A stretch of DNA of 64,000 nucleotides from Isoetes taiwanensis (taxonomy: Eukaryota; Streptophyta; Lycopodiopsida; Isoetales; Isoetaceae), in NCBI GenBank assembly GCA_021234155.1, contig JAJEKV010000001.1, forward strand, positions 1,365,927 to 1,429,926, given 5' to 3'. Positions 1 through 11,498 of the stretch are shown one piece after another (within the stretch, counting starts at the first letter, position 1; every line of letters begins with the position of its first letter). The position numbers and the translations under genes are program-made. Below the pieces are notes generated by a model. It saw only the letters and a list, made by a program, of their open reading frames with translations. It was not told the origin of the DNA and searched no databases.

Positions 1-1573
1 TAGGATCACATTCAACAAGGACGCACATGAGCTAGGATGGATAAATTTGACTTGTAAGAATGGCACTCTCTTAATAAAACATTAAAAACCTAATAAGGGA
101 ATGAATGCTAATCGTTCAAAGTATGAGAAACGAATGGAGTTTACTTCAGACGAAATACCTCAAACATAAAACAAAATCTACCTGTGGTTTCGTGGAACTA
201 TTTGTTTGGGTGAATGCTAAACCACCAGAATTGCCACGGCTAGCTGCTTCAAGATTATGTGTCGTGCAAGGCACCACCTTGCTTTCAAATGGCGATGGCA
301 GAGGCAGATGCTTGGACATTTACCTTCCTTTGTTTTTCCTCTGGCGCCATAGCTTTTGCCACTGGAAAAATAAACAAAATACTTTTATAACTACCATATT
401 ACCTGGTACTGAGTGATACCTATTAATCCCATTTCTAGAGAAGCAGCAGTCGAAGATCATGAAGAACATGAACATATCTAAAGCTCCTACTTGCAGAGGT
501 GTTGGTTCTCGCGCCAAATAAATCACAACTAGAACATGAGGAGCTAAATCGGTGCAGAAATTGACAGACGCCATCGCCGTCGCCGACATCTTTCTTCAAG
601 AAAAAATCTGGTTTAGCAATCTACAGGTGTCGAGGTCTAAAAGATGGAAAAAATAATTCTTAAAATATTCACACGTGTCGGCCTCACCTGAGACAGAACC
701 CAGAAAAATTAGCCACGGAAAAAATAAAAAATAAAGATTGGATGTATGATTATATATGGTTTGATAGGATCAAGTATTTAGAATATTCAATTTTGAAAAA
801 AAAAAGTAAAGACATGAATGCCCTATAATGCCCTATAAGAGATCCCCTATAGAGATAATGGTTTAGATTCACCTGTTCATTTTCGCAGCCAAAAGCAACA
901 AAGACCTTGAAATTGATACCTGATAAAAAACTAGAACTGACATAGGCCATCCTAGAAATTCCTCATCGAAATAGAAATCTGAAACTGGCAATTACAAAAA
1001 TTACATTCAACGATCTTCATCTGACTATTTGCCTCTGTCGATTATCTTGATTCTGTCAACCGATTATCTATTTCATTATCTCTGTCTCTGCTTGATTCTG
1101 TGAGCTGATAATCTTGCCTCTAAATTTATCATGTGATGAGTTGATCTTGCTTCTCGATTCACGATTAAGTGGATTGGCGCCATATAATTTTGACAGTCTG
1201 TGTGCGGTAGATAGAACATCGATCATCCCGCAGCAGCCTTTGGTCAAGGTCACCCGTGAAAAGTAAACCCCCTTGAAGCCCGTGGGTGATTCTTGGGGCA
1301 CGTAGGCAGCCAAGCCGGATTAGGGAGAACATGGAAATAAATCTTTGCAAATAATTTAAGCTTGCCTATTTCAATGATTACACATTAAACATGAATTCAA
1401 GAAGAAAAACAAAGGAAGAGACATGTTTAATGTTCAGATCAAGCCTAGCAACACGAACAATTGTAATATAGTAATACTAGTTATAGTGCCTAGCATTGCT
1501 CGACATAAGTTGAGAGCCTTCTGCAATGAATCTATAATTCTTATGCTCGATCTGTAATTCTTATTTTTACAGA
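1..1573. other. Intergenic stretch without a recognisable gene
   Basis: No frame longer than about 100 codons is present and none matches a family I know. The sequence is AT-rich and contains one half of a short dispersed repeat at about 766-815. I see no RNA gene here. Confidence 0.6.
766..815 (+). repeat. Short dispersed repeat, copy 1
   Basis: A roughly 50-bp block beginning with AGGATCAAGTATTTAGAATA and running through an A-rich tract recurs at 3712-3765 with a few substitutions. The two copies flank the LINE. The unit is too short to assign to an element class. Confidence 0.6.
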
Positions 1574-3184
1574 CCCCCGTCGACCGTCGACTTGCAGAAT
1601 GCTATATACAGACTATAAGAGGCTTGCTCCGGTCGTCTCACACTGTCGGGGGAGCCCGTTGTTAGTAGCATTGGGGTGCGCCAGGGCTGCCCTCTATCCC
1701 CGACGCTCTTCGGCTTGTACATTGACCAGCTAGAAGAATGGCTAGCCGAAAGCACAGGGGAGAGGCGCCGTTGATGCACCACATAATCCCGCAACTCATA
1801 TATGCCGATGATGTTGACTCGCCGCATATACCCCAGAGGACATGCAACGCCACCTGGATGCTTTGGACACTTTCTGCCAATTCACTGACATGAGAGTTAA
1901 CTTGGCCAAGACAAGGGTGCTGCTGGTCCCATCATCCCGGCACCCACGCCTTCCCTCATTCACTTACCAGGGGCAGGTAGTGGAGGTGGCTCAGTCTTAT
2001 AAGTATTTGGGCATTGAGTTTTCTACTACCACACACTGGGATGCATCCATCAGGTTACGGGTCACTGCAGGCTGGAAAGCCCTGTATGCAATGCAAAACA
2101 ACAAATACAAGGCGAGTCAGATGCATGGGGTCACTGTGCACACTTGTTCGTGGCCTTGGTTGAACCGGTCCTCCTCTATGGGGGGAAGTGTGGGGGCCAG
2201 TGATATCCCTCACCACTTGGAACGATCTAGAGCAGGTACAGAAGGCCTTCTTGGCCCGGGCACTGGGAGTGAAATCCACGGTCCCATATCAGATCTTGCT
2301 CCAGGAGACAGGCTTCCTTCCATTACAGAGGGCTGCGCTGGAACGTCACATTATTTACTTCCAGAAGGTGGTGGCTATGGATGAAGCCCGGCTGCCCAAC
2401 CTTGCTTTGGCAGTGGCGATGGGCCCGCAGCGACTCAAAGCCTGCTGGAAAGACAAGCAAGCCCAGTGGTTCTCGCTATGGAATGTGCAGGCACACGATG
2501 TGGACCGGTGCATACAGAAGGAACGCCACGCCTTGAAGCAAAGATTAGATGCTTGCTTCATGGCCAAGCTTTGGGATGCAGAGGCCCTGTCACATGTCAA
2601 GGTGGCAAATTATCGACAGCAGGTTAATCCCATGCTCACGAGGGGCCCACACCACTACCTGTGCACCCATCTACCCATGAAAAGCCAGGGGTGATTGCTT
2701 CCATTCAAGACAGTGCACACCACCTCCCGCATTGAGACAGGGAGATGGATTCGGAGCCGCGTGAGGACGTAGAGTCCGCCAATGCCGCCAATCAGCCATT
2801 GAGGATGAAAGTCACGCCCTCCAGGCCTGTCCGCGTCGCGAGCATATCCGGGCTCGGATGCTCGGTTAGTTGTGCCCCATCGGCCTTGCATGAGCCACCG
2901 AGCCGCGGCCTCTGTGAGGGCTTGTTGGGATCGCACCTCCAGGAGGTAATGGATACGGACTCAGTTATGCCCCCCGTCCGACATTAACTCACAATTTGTA
3001 CTTGTGATTATGTATATAATCGTGCAAAGATGTCAAAGATCCTTATTGCTACTAAGGTTTTCCCAAAAAACCCTTGGCGGGGGTTTTAATCTGGTAGTAA
3101 TACCTGCCGCTCTCTCTTTGTACTTGGGTCCCATAGGCCGCTTGGTCTCCGTGGACGATAAAATCATATTCTATTCTATTCTAT
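1574..3184 (+). mobile_element. 5'-truncated LINE (non-LTR retrotransposon), reverse transcriptase remnant with 3' end
   Basis: The translated frames carry the non-LTR reverse transcriptase block GVRQGCPLSPTLF near 1675, the catalytic YADD at 1801-1812, and a thumb/connection region through about 2690. A cysteine/histidine motif of the kind found at LINE C-termini (HALQACP and flanks) lies near 2780-2860. At least three frame changes and several stops interrupt the frame, so it cannot make a working enzyme. The endonuclease and ORF1 are missing, as expected for a 5'-truncated copy. The 3' end carries a conserved hairpin-rich tail followed by a TTCTA-type microsatellite at about 3169-3184 in place of poly(A). 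Two further 3' ends of this family lie on the minus strand at 53.7 and 59.3 kb. The family is clear; the clade is not assigned. Confidence 0.85.
3046..3184 (+). repeat. LINE family 3' end, copy 1
   Basis: This is the untranslated tail of the LINE that ends here. It contains an inverted repeat (AACCC then GGGTTTT, near 3067-3092) and a terminal block TTGGTCTCCGTGGACGATAA, followed by repeats of TTCTA. The same blocks occur inverted at 53733-53960 and 59278-59420. That conservation suggests a structure recognised by the LINE reverse transcriptase. Confidence 0.8.
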
Positions 3185-3711
3185 AATTGTGTTCGTATGT
3201 AAAGTGAGGCACTTTATGATATTATTATAGGTTATAGAAAAATTGTTGGGCTTAAATTTCATGGAGGAATTTTTATTGGCAATATGGTTTGGACATTTTG
3301 GAAGAAGTTCGAGGATATTGGGCTGTTTAAAGGTTGCTTTGCAATCTAAAATGGAACAATAAGACCATCGGTCTATTAATTCATGAAGAGCTTCAGTTAG
3401 TTATAGGAGACAACTACGAGCTGGATGGATCATTGAGTCAATAGTGTAGGATACAAATGATGTTGATGGCATGCACCTTAGACCCTACATTAAATAAAGG
3501 TGAACACGGGTTGTTCCAAACAATGCGGAATGAAGTTGGTTGTGCAATCGAATCATGCGTTAGTATGCTTTAGATGGATGTTATTTTTTTTATTACGTTT
3601 CCAAGTGAACGTATTTACACATGAATGCGTTATTAGAAATTTACATGTGAGTGCATTATTACCTTCAAAGAATTGTTTCTTAGATTTCTTACTTAGAATG
3701 TAATTATGTAA
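3185..3711. other. Spacer without a recognisable gene
   Basis: AT-rich sequence between the LINE tail and a short dispersed repeat. I see no convincing coding region or RNA gene. Confidence 0.55.
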
Positions 3712-3765
3712 AAGGATCAAGTATTTAGAATATCCAATTTTGGAAAAAAAAAATAAAGACGTGAG
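3712..3765 (+). repeat. Short dispersed repeat, copy 2
   Basis: This matches the block at 766-815, including the A-rich run and the following TAAAGAC. It lies just upstream of the Copia remnant. Confidence 0.6.
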
Positions 3766-3778
3766 AATAGTATAATGC

Positions 3779-5403
3779 ATGAAGGTCCAACCTCAAGCCA
3801 AGGCAGAAGCATCCACATTTGTTATTGTTGCAGACATAGAAGTGCCCAGCAAAAATTTATCTATTGTATCAGCAGCTCACTTGGAGAATACAAATACAGA
3901 AGAGAATGATGTTATAGGAAGTAATGATGTTGTAGCAAATGCTGATGCTAGGAATGAGTTTACAGGAGATAGTTATGCCACAGAGCATGCAACTGACCAT
4001 CTTGATGCAGTAAGACATGCACATCAAAGGAGGCCTCCTGCATGGCTGCAGGACTATGTCTTTTCAACCACAGATCATGCCATCGAACCTCAGAGTTACC
4101 TTGAGGCTATTAATAGCAATGAAAAGGATCAGTGGATTGCTGCTATGCAAGTTGAACTTGCATCAATTCAGGAAGCTAGGACTTGGTCCTTAGTTGAGAA
4201 ACCAGCTGACAGAAGCATCATAGGGTCAAAATGGGTGTTCAAAATCCAGGGATAGGTTCTGTGGACGTATGAAGTCCAAAAATATGTATTTTTAGGTAAA
4301 ATACGTATTTTTCATATTTTTCACTCGCCACGGAAAAAAATTTCGCGTAGTTTAAACCTAAGCGAAAAAACGCTTTCGCGAAGTTTAAACCGACACGTGA
4401 AGTTCAAAAAAAAAAGGAAGGAAAAATCGGATTTTTTTCGCAGAAGTTTAAACCCTCGAAATTTGTTTCGGCGTAAAGTTAAAAACAGCTATTTCACTTA
4501 ATAAAAATTTATTTATTTATTTAATTTTCGCGTAAGCGAAACTGAAGGTTTTGCTTACGCGGAAAAACGTTTCGCGTAAGCGAAACTGAAGGTTTCGCTT
4601 ATGCAAAAACTTCCCGACGCCGATATTTTTTTTGCAGTATTTTTGACGTATTATACTTCAAATTTGTGCCATATCATTCGAAAAATACGTATTGAGTATA
4701 AAACGTATACAGTATTGAACCTATCCCTGTCAAAATCAAATAAAGCAGTGATGGCAGCATTGATCGATTTAAGGCAAGATTGGTGGCCAAGGGCTTTACA
4801 CAAGTATATGGAATAGACTATCACAGGACCTTTGCACCTGTTGTAATTAACATCTGTAAGAGCTATCTTAGCATATGGATGCCAACAACATTATCACATA
4901 CATCAAATGGATGTCACAAATGCCTTTCTGCATGGAGAGCTTGAGGAGGAGCTTTCTTGAAACAGCCAGAGGGTTTTTTTCAAGGATTTAATCTAGTCTG
5001 CAGGTTACATAAAGCAATATATGGTCTGAAACAAGCCTCAAGAACTTGGTACTCCGGGCTGAACCAAGCTTCTAAGTAAGTGCAAATGAGCCTGGTGTTT
5101 ATTTTCAATTCATGCCCTTTCCTATAACTGTACTATGCTATGTGGATGATTTAATCATCTTAGCATGAATTAGCATTGCTGAAGGAGCAACTATATAGAC
5201 AATTCAGGATGAAAGACTTAGGCATGATACATCATTTTCTTGGAATACAAATTAACTATGAGAGGGAGAAGGGAAAGATGTTTTTACATCAAGAGAAATA
5301 CTTGGTTGATCTATTGCGCAGGATGGACATGATAAATTGCAAAACAGTTGCAACCCCTCTTGAGTATGGAGCAAATCTGATTGCATCAGGTGAGTCTTGC
5401 TCT
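3779..5403 (+). mobile_element. Ty1/Copia retrotransposon polymerase remnant (RVT_2 region)
   Basis: The first block (3779-4246) ends in a Copia-type reverse transcriptase entry, with YLEAIN, then WIAAMQ, then GSKWVFKI. After a 483-bp MITE, coding similarity resumes with [10 protein letters not shown] and continues through AIYGLKQASR. The catalytic YVDD is at 5139-5150, followed by MKDLGMIHHFLGIQI and a VATPLE motif. Stops and frameshifts are frequent in the middle, but 5176-5390 is still open. Protease, integrase, RNase H and LTRs are not present. Homology fades near 5400, probably from truncation or another insertion. The copy is dead. Confidence 0.88.
4247..4729. mobile_element. hAT-type MITE inserted in the Copia polymerase
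   Basis: The 483-bp element starts with CAGGGATAGGTTC and ends with its exact reverse complement, a 13-bp terminal inverted repeat. It is flanked by the 8-bp direct repeat TCAAAATC at 4239-4246 and 4730-4737. CAGGG-type ends with an 8-bp target duplication are the signature of the hAT superfamily. The interior has repeated GCGTAAGCGAAACTGAAGG units in both orientations and no coding capacity. Removing the element and one target copy rejoins the Copia reading frame at KWVFKI, which confirms the boundaries and shows that the MITE is younger than the Copia insertion. Confidence 0.93.
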
Positions 5404-5570
5404 CAAAATCTCTTCTACATTCACAACATGGAAAAAAAATAGTGGCTAAACTTGCGAAATTTTGACCTTATCTGGAAAAAAATTTGCTAAACTATGGCCC
5501 TTTTTGGGCTAAAAAAAATAAAATTTTAGCCAAGTCTATTTCACGCCTCACCTCCATTTCGTCTGACTTT

Positions 5571-5960
5571 AGCTAATCGCAAGAAAGTAGAATTGCCAAA
5601 ATTTGGAAAGTTTAGCAAAAACTTAGAAGCTTTTACGTCAAATTTTAGTGTACTTTAGCCAAGTTATTGTATAGCCTTTATATTTATTATGGTCAGTTAA
5701 TATTTAGGTGTTGAATTAGTGCAAACTTGTCAAAAGATAGAAGATTTCTTTGTTTTTTAAATAAAAGTTTAGCCAAACATAAGAAAGTATAGGTGGCAAA
5801 ATTTAGAAAGTTTAGCTAAACAATATAAGCTTTCGCCTCAACTTTTGGCATACTTTAGCCAAGTCTGCTTTGCTGGCTATGATTTTGACACGTGTTGAAT
5901 CATTCTTGCACATTTACCATCACAGATAATAATAATGAATTTCCCAATCTTTGCTTTTTT
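5571..5960 (+). repeat. Diverged tandem duplication, ~199-bp unit
   Basis: Two successive units start at about 5571 and 5770, each with an AAGAAAGTA block, a GCCAAAATTT/GGCAAAATTT block, a GAAAGTTTAGC block and ACTTTAGCCAAG. The preceding 5443-5570 shares the TTTAGCCAAG motif. No coding potential is visible. Confidence 0.65.
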
Positions 5961-6009
5961 GAAATAATATGTTGATACTGACATGTTTAATTTGTTAGTG
6001 GGCTTTGCA

Positions 6010-6559
6010 TTAGGGTTTTTTTGAGATTAAAAAAGGGCCTCCAAAACATGCCAACTAAGCCAAATGAAGATAAATGAACTACCAATCAGAAATCAGAGTC
6101 GACGGGTCCGTTCGGCCAAGAAAATTATAACTAACTCACTGGATCACATTTTCTAGCATAACTATTGATAGAAAAGTCCAAATGAGCTCTCGTTTAGTGC
6201 AATAGATAGATCTCATTGAGATCTTTCCAACCTTAGGTGCTTTGCACATATTTTAACCACTTATGATTGTCAAAACTCCAAAAAATATGGTTTTTACCAT
6301 TTTTTACTATCCTGCGGGGTTAAAAGATATGCAAACCACCCAAGGTTGGAAAGATCTCAATGAGATCTATCTATTGCACCAAACAAGAGCTCATTTGGAC
6401 TTTCCGATCAACACTTATGCTAGAAAAATGTGATCCAAAGTTGAGTTAGTTATAACTGCTTTTGCCGACCGGATTACCGCCTGCTTTTCCGATTGGTAGT
6501 TCATATAGCTTAGTCAGCAGTTCTTAGAAGGCCCTTTTATGATCTCAAAAAATCCCTAA
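6010..6559. mobile_element. Foldback element with ~250-bp inverted arms
   Basis: The left end TTAGGGTTTTTTTGAGAT is mirrored by the right end ATCTCAAAAAATCCCTAA. Similarity between the arms extends inward for about 250 bp, with matching blocks such as AGATCTCATTGAGATC and CTACCAATC/GATTGGTAG, leaving a short central loop near 6270-6320. The flanks (TGGGCTTTGCA left, TGGGCCCCTGC right) could be a degraded target duplication. No transposase is encoded. The long arms suggest a Mutator-like or foldback non-autonomous element, but the class is not settled. Confidence 0.8.
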
Positions 6560-6849
6560 TGGGCCCCTGCGTCGGAACTTGTACTGGGGTTCGACTCCCC
6601 AGGCTCATAATTTTTTATTTGGTGAAGCTGCTAATTTTCAGATATTGTATTTATTTAATGGTTTAGTGGAATGTTAGGGGTAAGTTAAATATGGGGGTTT
6701 TGACCCCATCTTGAATTGCATTTGAGGGCTGCAATTCCGTCCCATGACATATGCTGTGAGATATGCCAGCATCCGATGGCCAAAAAAAATTTATACACAC
6801 CCCAAATGATAATAGTTCGTTCGGTTTTCAACCTCCTTGCGCGAGTTAA

Positions 6850-7070
6850 AACTTGTACAGGCATACCCCATAAACGAGGATCGCTATGTATGGTCCAGAT
6901 CAAGGAATAAAGGGCAAATATGCCCATCCGACAGCTCTCGATGCCCGCAGTAACCCCCCGTGTGAATATGCACCCAAACCAAAGGGGGTTTCAGGGGGAT
7001 TGTAATTTAAAAATGTTAGATGCAATGGTTTAAGTTAAATTAATGTTAATGGTAGTTATGTGTTGGTTGT
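6850..7070 (-). mobile_element. Inverted-repeat MITE family M1, truncated copy 1
   Basis: The right part (GTAACCCCCCGTGTGAATAT and onward) matches the arms of the complete copies at 16928-17373 and 37490-38024. The part to its left (blocks around GAATAAAGGGCAAATATGCC) is the reverse complement of the interior next to the left arm of the 17-kb copy. So this copy is in the opposite orientation and lacks its second arm. Immediately downstream is a GGGCCCTTCGGGCCC hairpin that also follows the 17-kb copy. Confidence 0.75.
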
Positions 7071-7169
7071 TCTATTAAAAAAAAATTTGGGCCCTTCGGG
7101 CCCTTAAGGAAACAATGAGATGGCAACATATCTTGTGTAGAACTCTAAAACCTTTATTTCTCTTTGCAA

Positions 7170-9045
7170 TGCAAAAGTCTGCAATTATGCAAAGGGGTGA
7201 AACAATCAGATATGTTTACGTATATGACACTTTCCTCTACAAACAAAAGTTCACGATGTCCAGTTTTTGAATTGATCCTTAATAGTTTGGTTTTAGTGTG
7301 ATCACGACTCCGGACTTGAACCATCGAGATGATGTCCGGCATCCGTGAAATGCATGCAAGATACTCTTCTTCTTCGTGGTACTCCACAACAGATATCCGC
7401 CCATGTTACATCTCCCCAACAAACAGGTACAATGCCCAAAGCGTTACCTTTCCCATGCAGGCCCCAAACGTGATCTGTTTAGGGTCTCCAGATGTTATAG
7501 GCACCACAAAAATCTCATCATCTCACACATAAGCTATGGAGGAACCATCTGGTGATGATTGAGGATCAATAATTGGAGACCATGAGGTGATCCCAACCCC
7601 GAGGCGCACTCGCGATCGTGAACATCCCGAACATAGACCTAGGTAAAAATGCAATAAACAAGATCAATTACTCAATGCGGAATGGACATTCTATGTTGGT
7701 TCCATACATAATGCAGAGTGCCTATTAGTTTACAAAAGTCGATTAAAGCAGAGATTAAAAGGAAGACCATTCGTGCTCTGATTGTGGAATGTGAAAGGCC
7801 ACTTATTTCATCCGTAAATTCAAATCTAACAATAGTCAAGACATTTTAGAAATATCAAGAGATGAATGCAAAAAGCTTAAAAGTAGACAAGAAGAATTGG
7901 ATGAAAGAAATGAAACTTACTCCACGAGGTGGTGGAACCATAAGATGGGGAGTGCACCCCGCTTTGGCCCACAAAAATCTTTATGTTCAGAAATCCAACC
8001 GGAACAAACAATGAGCAATAAAGGGGTCTACAGACGTAAGTAGGTGCACAAGAAGGCAAAGACATTTGGGAGCTGACCGAGAATGGAACAAGGGCAGCGA
8101 GAGTGGGGCCCTCTGTCTCATTTAAAAATGGCTTAGAAAATTGGCTTCATGGGCACCACCCACTTCCCCGAAAAGAAGAGAACCATCAATGCAAAGGTTC
8201 TCATCTATCTCATCTACCCAATGTTGGCTCAAATAAATGTAATGCACAATAATGTGCTCCCAAAATAAAATGGCAGACGCTTCATGTTCCGCAAATCCTA
8301 CAAGACTTGCTACAACACCGCCAAGGTTCCATGTTAGTGCACTAAAATCAGATATAATGGCAAGACCCACTTGTCACATTCACCGCCAGATAGAAGATGG
8401 CATAGAGTCTTTATAAAGAAGGACAAAACGGAACATGTTATCATTTTAGGAAGAAACGAAGCTTGTCCGCCAGAACACCACCTTAAGGCCCATAGGGACC
8501 AAAAGCAAATCGAACAACAACAATGGTCATCGTTGTTTTTAAGTCTAAAGGCGGAACTTCCCAGGACTGTCACAATGAAACACTACTTAAGCTCATATGC
8601 CACACAAATTTCTGACGGCCAAATCTTACCATTTATAAGGCTTCCACCAAGAACAAGCATTATGCAGGGTATCATAGCTCCACTGTAGTGACTTGACTGT
8701 TAAAATTGCATGCTTTTTTCAAGCTTAAAGTAAATGCCGAGTCAACACAACCCCTCGCGGAATAAAATACATGATATGACTGAGAGTATATCAGGTGCTT
8801 ACCAATTGCTTGATTCCACACCGTTGCTTGCGCATTAACGTGAGCATTTGGACTTCTGCTTCTGGCACTTGCCTTTGCTTGGTTCCTCCCTGCTTCCTTT
8901 GCTTTGCAGATTATTGGGTGCTTAGGTGGGACACTTCTTTGCAAATTCAACCCTCCTTGTTTTCAAGGGCAACATAACCGTGCAAGGGATATTGAAAAAT
9001 ATCCTCCATCGAAAAAAAGAGTAACGTTATAATCTCTCTTGGCCT
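7170..9045 (-). pseudogene. Dipeptidyl peptidase IV-like (S9B) gene relic, N-terminal propeller exons
   Basis: Reading the minus strand from high to low coordinate, pieces occur in the order of the plant prolyl dipeptidyl aminopeptidase. They are DIFQYPLHGYVA near 9030-8990, a PPPRG piece next to a GTAAGT donor near 7935-7915, PIIDPQSSPDGSSIAYV then DDEIFVV near 7585-7500, and EEEEYLAC through INSKTGH to DCFTPL at about 7385-7185. The pieces belong to the beta-propeller domain; the alpha/beta hydrolase domain with Ser-Asp-His is absent. An in-frame TGA at 7523-7525 replaces an Arg codon expected in YVRDDE. The block linking the last two pieces is missing. I conclude it is a decayed, intron-containing partial gene. 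The last two exons are well supported; the middle ones are tentative. Confidence 0.72.
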
Positions 9046-9486
9046 TCTTGAAACCGCAACCATTTCCTCGCTTCTTGAGCTATGTCTTTGCCTTTGTTGA
9101 GGCCCCGGTTTCAGATACTCAAATGCATTCCACAATGTATCTTGCGCACAAATTTCCTATGAAGTCCTCGGTTTGAGCAAGACCCACTTACCCTAGCCCA
9201 GTTCCGGTGCCGAATCCAACTGATGAGTAGAGATCAGCTCGAGTAATCCACCCATCATGGTCCTTATCCAACTTATTAAATAGATTCTCGTTGTCTTTCT
9301 TCTCTGCTTCTGAAAGCTGCTCGTAGAAGCTTTCCCCTTTTCATGAAGCAAAACATAGGCCTAGGAATCATAGTGAGATTCTTGTTTCGAACTAGCAACC
9401 AGACGGAAACCTTAATCCACACAACCCTAAAAAAAAACCCTAAAACTAATGGGGGGATATTCACCACTAGATTTGCCCCCTTTTCT

Positions 9487-9628
9487 AAAATCAACGGCTA
9501 ACAAAAGGGTGCACTCTAGAAATACCATTTAGTACACATGGATGAATACGGCCACCAAATCATATGAAAACCTTAGAGAAAACAGTACAAAAACACAAGA
9601 AAAACCCCCCTGTTATAATGCTACATAT
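9487..9628 (+). repeat. Dispersed repeat family D1, copy 1
   Basis: The block runs from GTGCACTCTAGA to CTGTTATAATGCTACATAT. It recurs at 20124-20242, 38978-39116 and, more degraded, 39366-39460. Order and spacing of the internal blocks (AGTACA, AAATCATA, AACCTTAG, ACAAAAACACAA) are kept. It has no coding content and no obvious terminal inverted repeat. Confidence 0.75.
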
Positions 9629-9661
9629 GAGGGGTATTTGACTCACACAATTTTTTTTGGG

Positions 9662-9765
9662 CGTATTCGACTTACGTAATTTACATGCGAATCTATGAGT
9701 CGAATACCCATTTTTGGTATTCGACTTGCAAAATAGAAGCCGATCTACGAGTCTAATACCCCACT
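9662..9765. repeat. Two tandem hairpins
   Basis: The first hairpin pairs GTATTCGACT with AGTCGAATAC (10 bp) around an AT-rich loop. The second pairs GGTATTCGACT with AGTCTAATACC (one mismatch). The loops of the two units are related. A third half-unit (GGTATTTGACTC) precedes them at about 9633. Confidence 0.7.
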
Positions 9766-9829
9766 GGAATCCAACCCATAATCGGGAGCCAATAAATGTG
9801 CCGAGCCTAGTCAAGGGTGTTTCTATCCT

Positions 9830-11498
9830 TTAAACCTTACTTCTTACACAAGCAACCAAATTGTGGAGATTATCACAAGTTAATCTTGATTCATCAAATT
9901 TGAATAAACCCATTAGAAGATGCGGCATCCCCTTTAAAGAATTCAACAGGTCGGTCAAGAAGCGATAGGTAAAACCATCTCTATAATTCTAAAACTATCA
10001 TTCTGGTCTTGGATTTATTGGTGTTGGCATGCTTTCGACACCCATAAATTGTAGCCATAGAACTTTGCAATGGAAGCATGACCATCCAAAAAACAAATAT
10101 GCCCAAGGTCCGTTCATGCTTGTAGTATACCATTTGGGCCAATTCCCTAATAAGGTGCCTAGAAACGGCATTTATAAGTTGTTATCTATTTGTGATTTAG
10201 TATTTGGCATTCTTTGTTCATGGTTGAGAAGGTGTGCAAATGTTTATCGGTCATTTGTCCATTTGAGTTGCAATTGTGGGTATCTTTAGGATTGACCCTG
10301 TCAAGGGGCAATTCGTTAGTAAGTTTTGGCATCTTGGAGTATATTTTGGATATATCTAAACATCTAACCGTTATAGCTTCTAGTTCTTTCTTTGATGATG
10401 GAGAACCTTCTAGTATCTTCTCAAATGATTGTGGACTAAGGTCTTTGGCCTCTCCGATGCCAAAAAAATTTCAAATCTGCCGGAAAACTCATTTTATCAC
10501 CCTCATTACAAAAAGCATTCTACGAATTTGAGGGAGGTTGAGGCTTATTGTAAAGTTATGAAAAGACAAGGTTCAATGTTTGCAAGGCATTTGTGGTATC
10601 AGCCATTCAAACTCTCTCTACAACAAACTTTAGACCACAGGAATATTGTTCATAATGGATTCAAAACTTGCACTATTCATTTTGAAAAGCATTAAAACAT
10701 TTTGTCTTGTCTTACATCATTCTGCATCTTGTCATTTCCTCCACATGGAGCAATATATCAATTTCAAAAATCAAGTTGTAGGGTCCGAGAATTGATAATA
10801 CAATGTTTCATTTAGCATGTTTTTAGATTTAAATTTCTTATCTATCACTAGGTCATTCGACGCTTTGAATCCTAACTACTAAATCAAATAACATCTAATG
10901 TGCACATGAACTACTTCATCTTTTCCTTTCATATCATATTCAGATGTTTGTTTTTCTCTAAGCTTTGCCTTGATCTAGAACTGTGACTTCCAGTTGCATT
11001 TGAATAACGTAAACTTTTTCAGTAACAGTGCTTTTGTAAGTATGTCTAGAGTCTGTTCCTATGTGCTAATGTATTAGACCAAAATGTACTTCTTGGCCAA
11101 CATGTCTCTAATAAAATGTACATATGACTCAATTTGCTTAGTTCTTCGAAGACGTCTGGAGTTTTTGTAAGAGCAATGCAACTGAGAATGTCACATAACA
11201 AAAATTGTAGCATTTCTAGTTTATGGTTGAAAAGGTGTGGAAATCTTAATAGATCGTTTGCCCATTTGAGCTGCAATTGTGGGTATCTTTCGAATTGACC
11301 CTATTAAGGGACAATTCGTTAGTGAGCTTTGGCATGTTGGGGTATATTTTGGGTAACTAAATATCTAATGGCTATAGCTTCTATTTTTTTCTGGGTGGTG
11401 GAGAACTTGGATTCTAGGCTGTCTAATGGTCCTATTGCAACAATTTTCAGGCGATTTGGAGCTCTGTAGCTCAAGTTATGGAAGTTCAAAGTTTGGAG
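9830..11498. other. Non-coding stretch with a ~190-bp direct repeat
   Basis: The segment at about 10220-10410 is repeated at about 11218-11400. The repeat starts with TTCATGGTTGAGAAGGTGTG versus TTTATGGTTGAAAAGGTGTG and continues through GTGGGTATCTTT and GGGGCAATTCGTTAGT. Both copies are in the same orientation. The open frames here (up to 105 codons) match no family I know. Confidence 0.6.

Noticed and set aside
6575-6610. tRNA gene, from GGGGTTCGACTCCCC (T-arm-like) followed by GGCTCAT
   Set aside because: Only a T-arm-like hairpin is present. The sequence upstream is the end of the foldback element and gives no D-arm, anticodon arm or acceptor partner.
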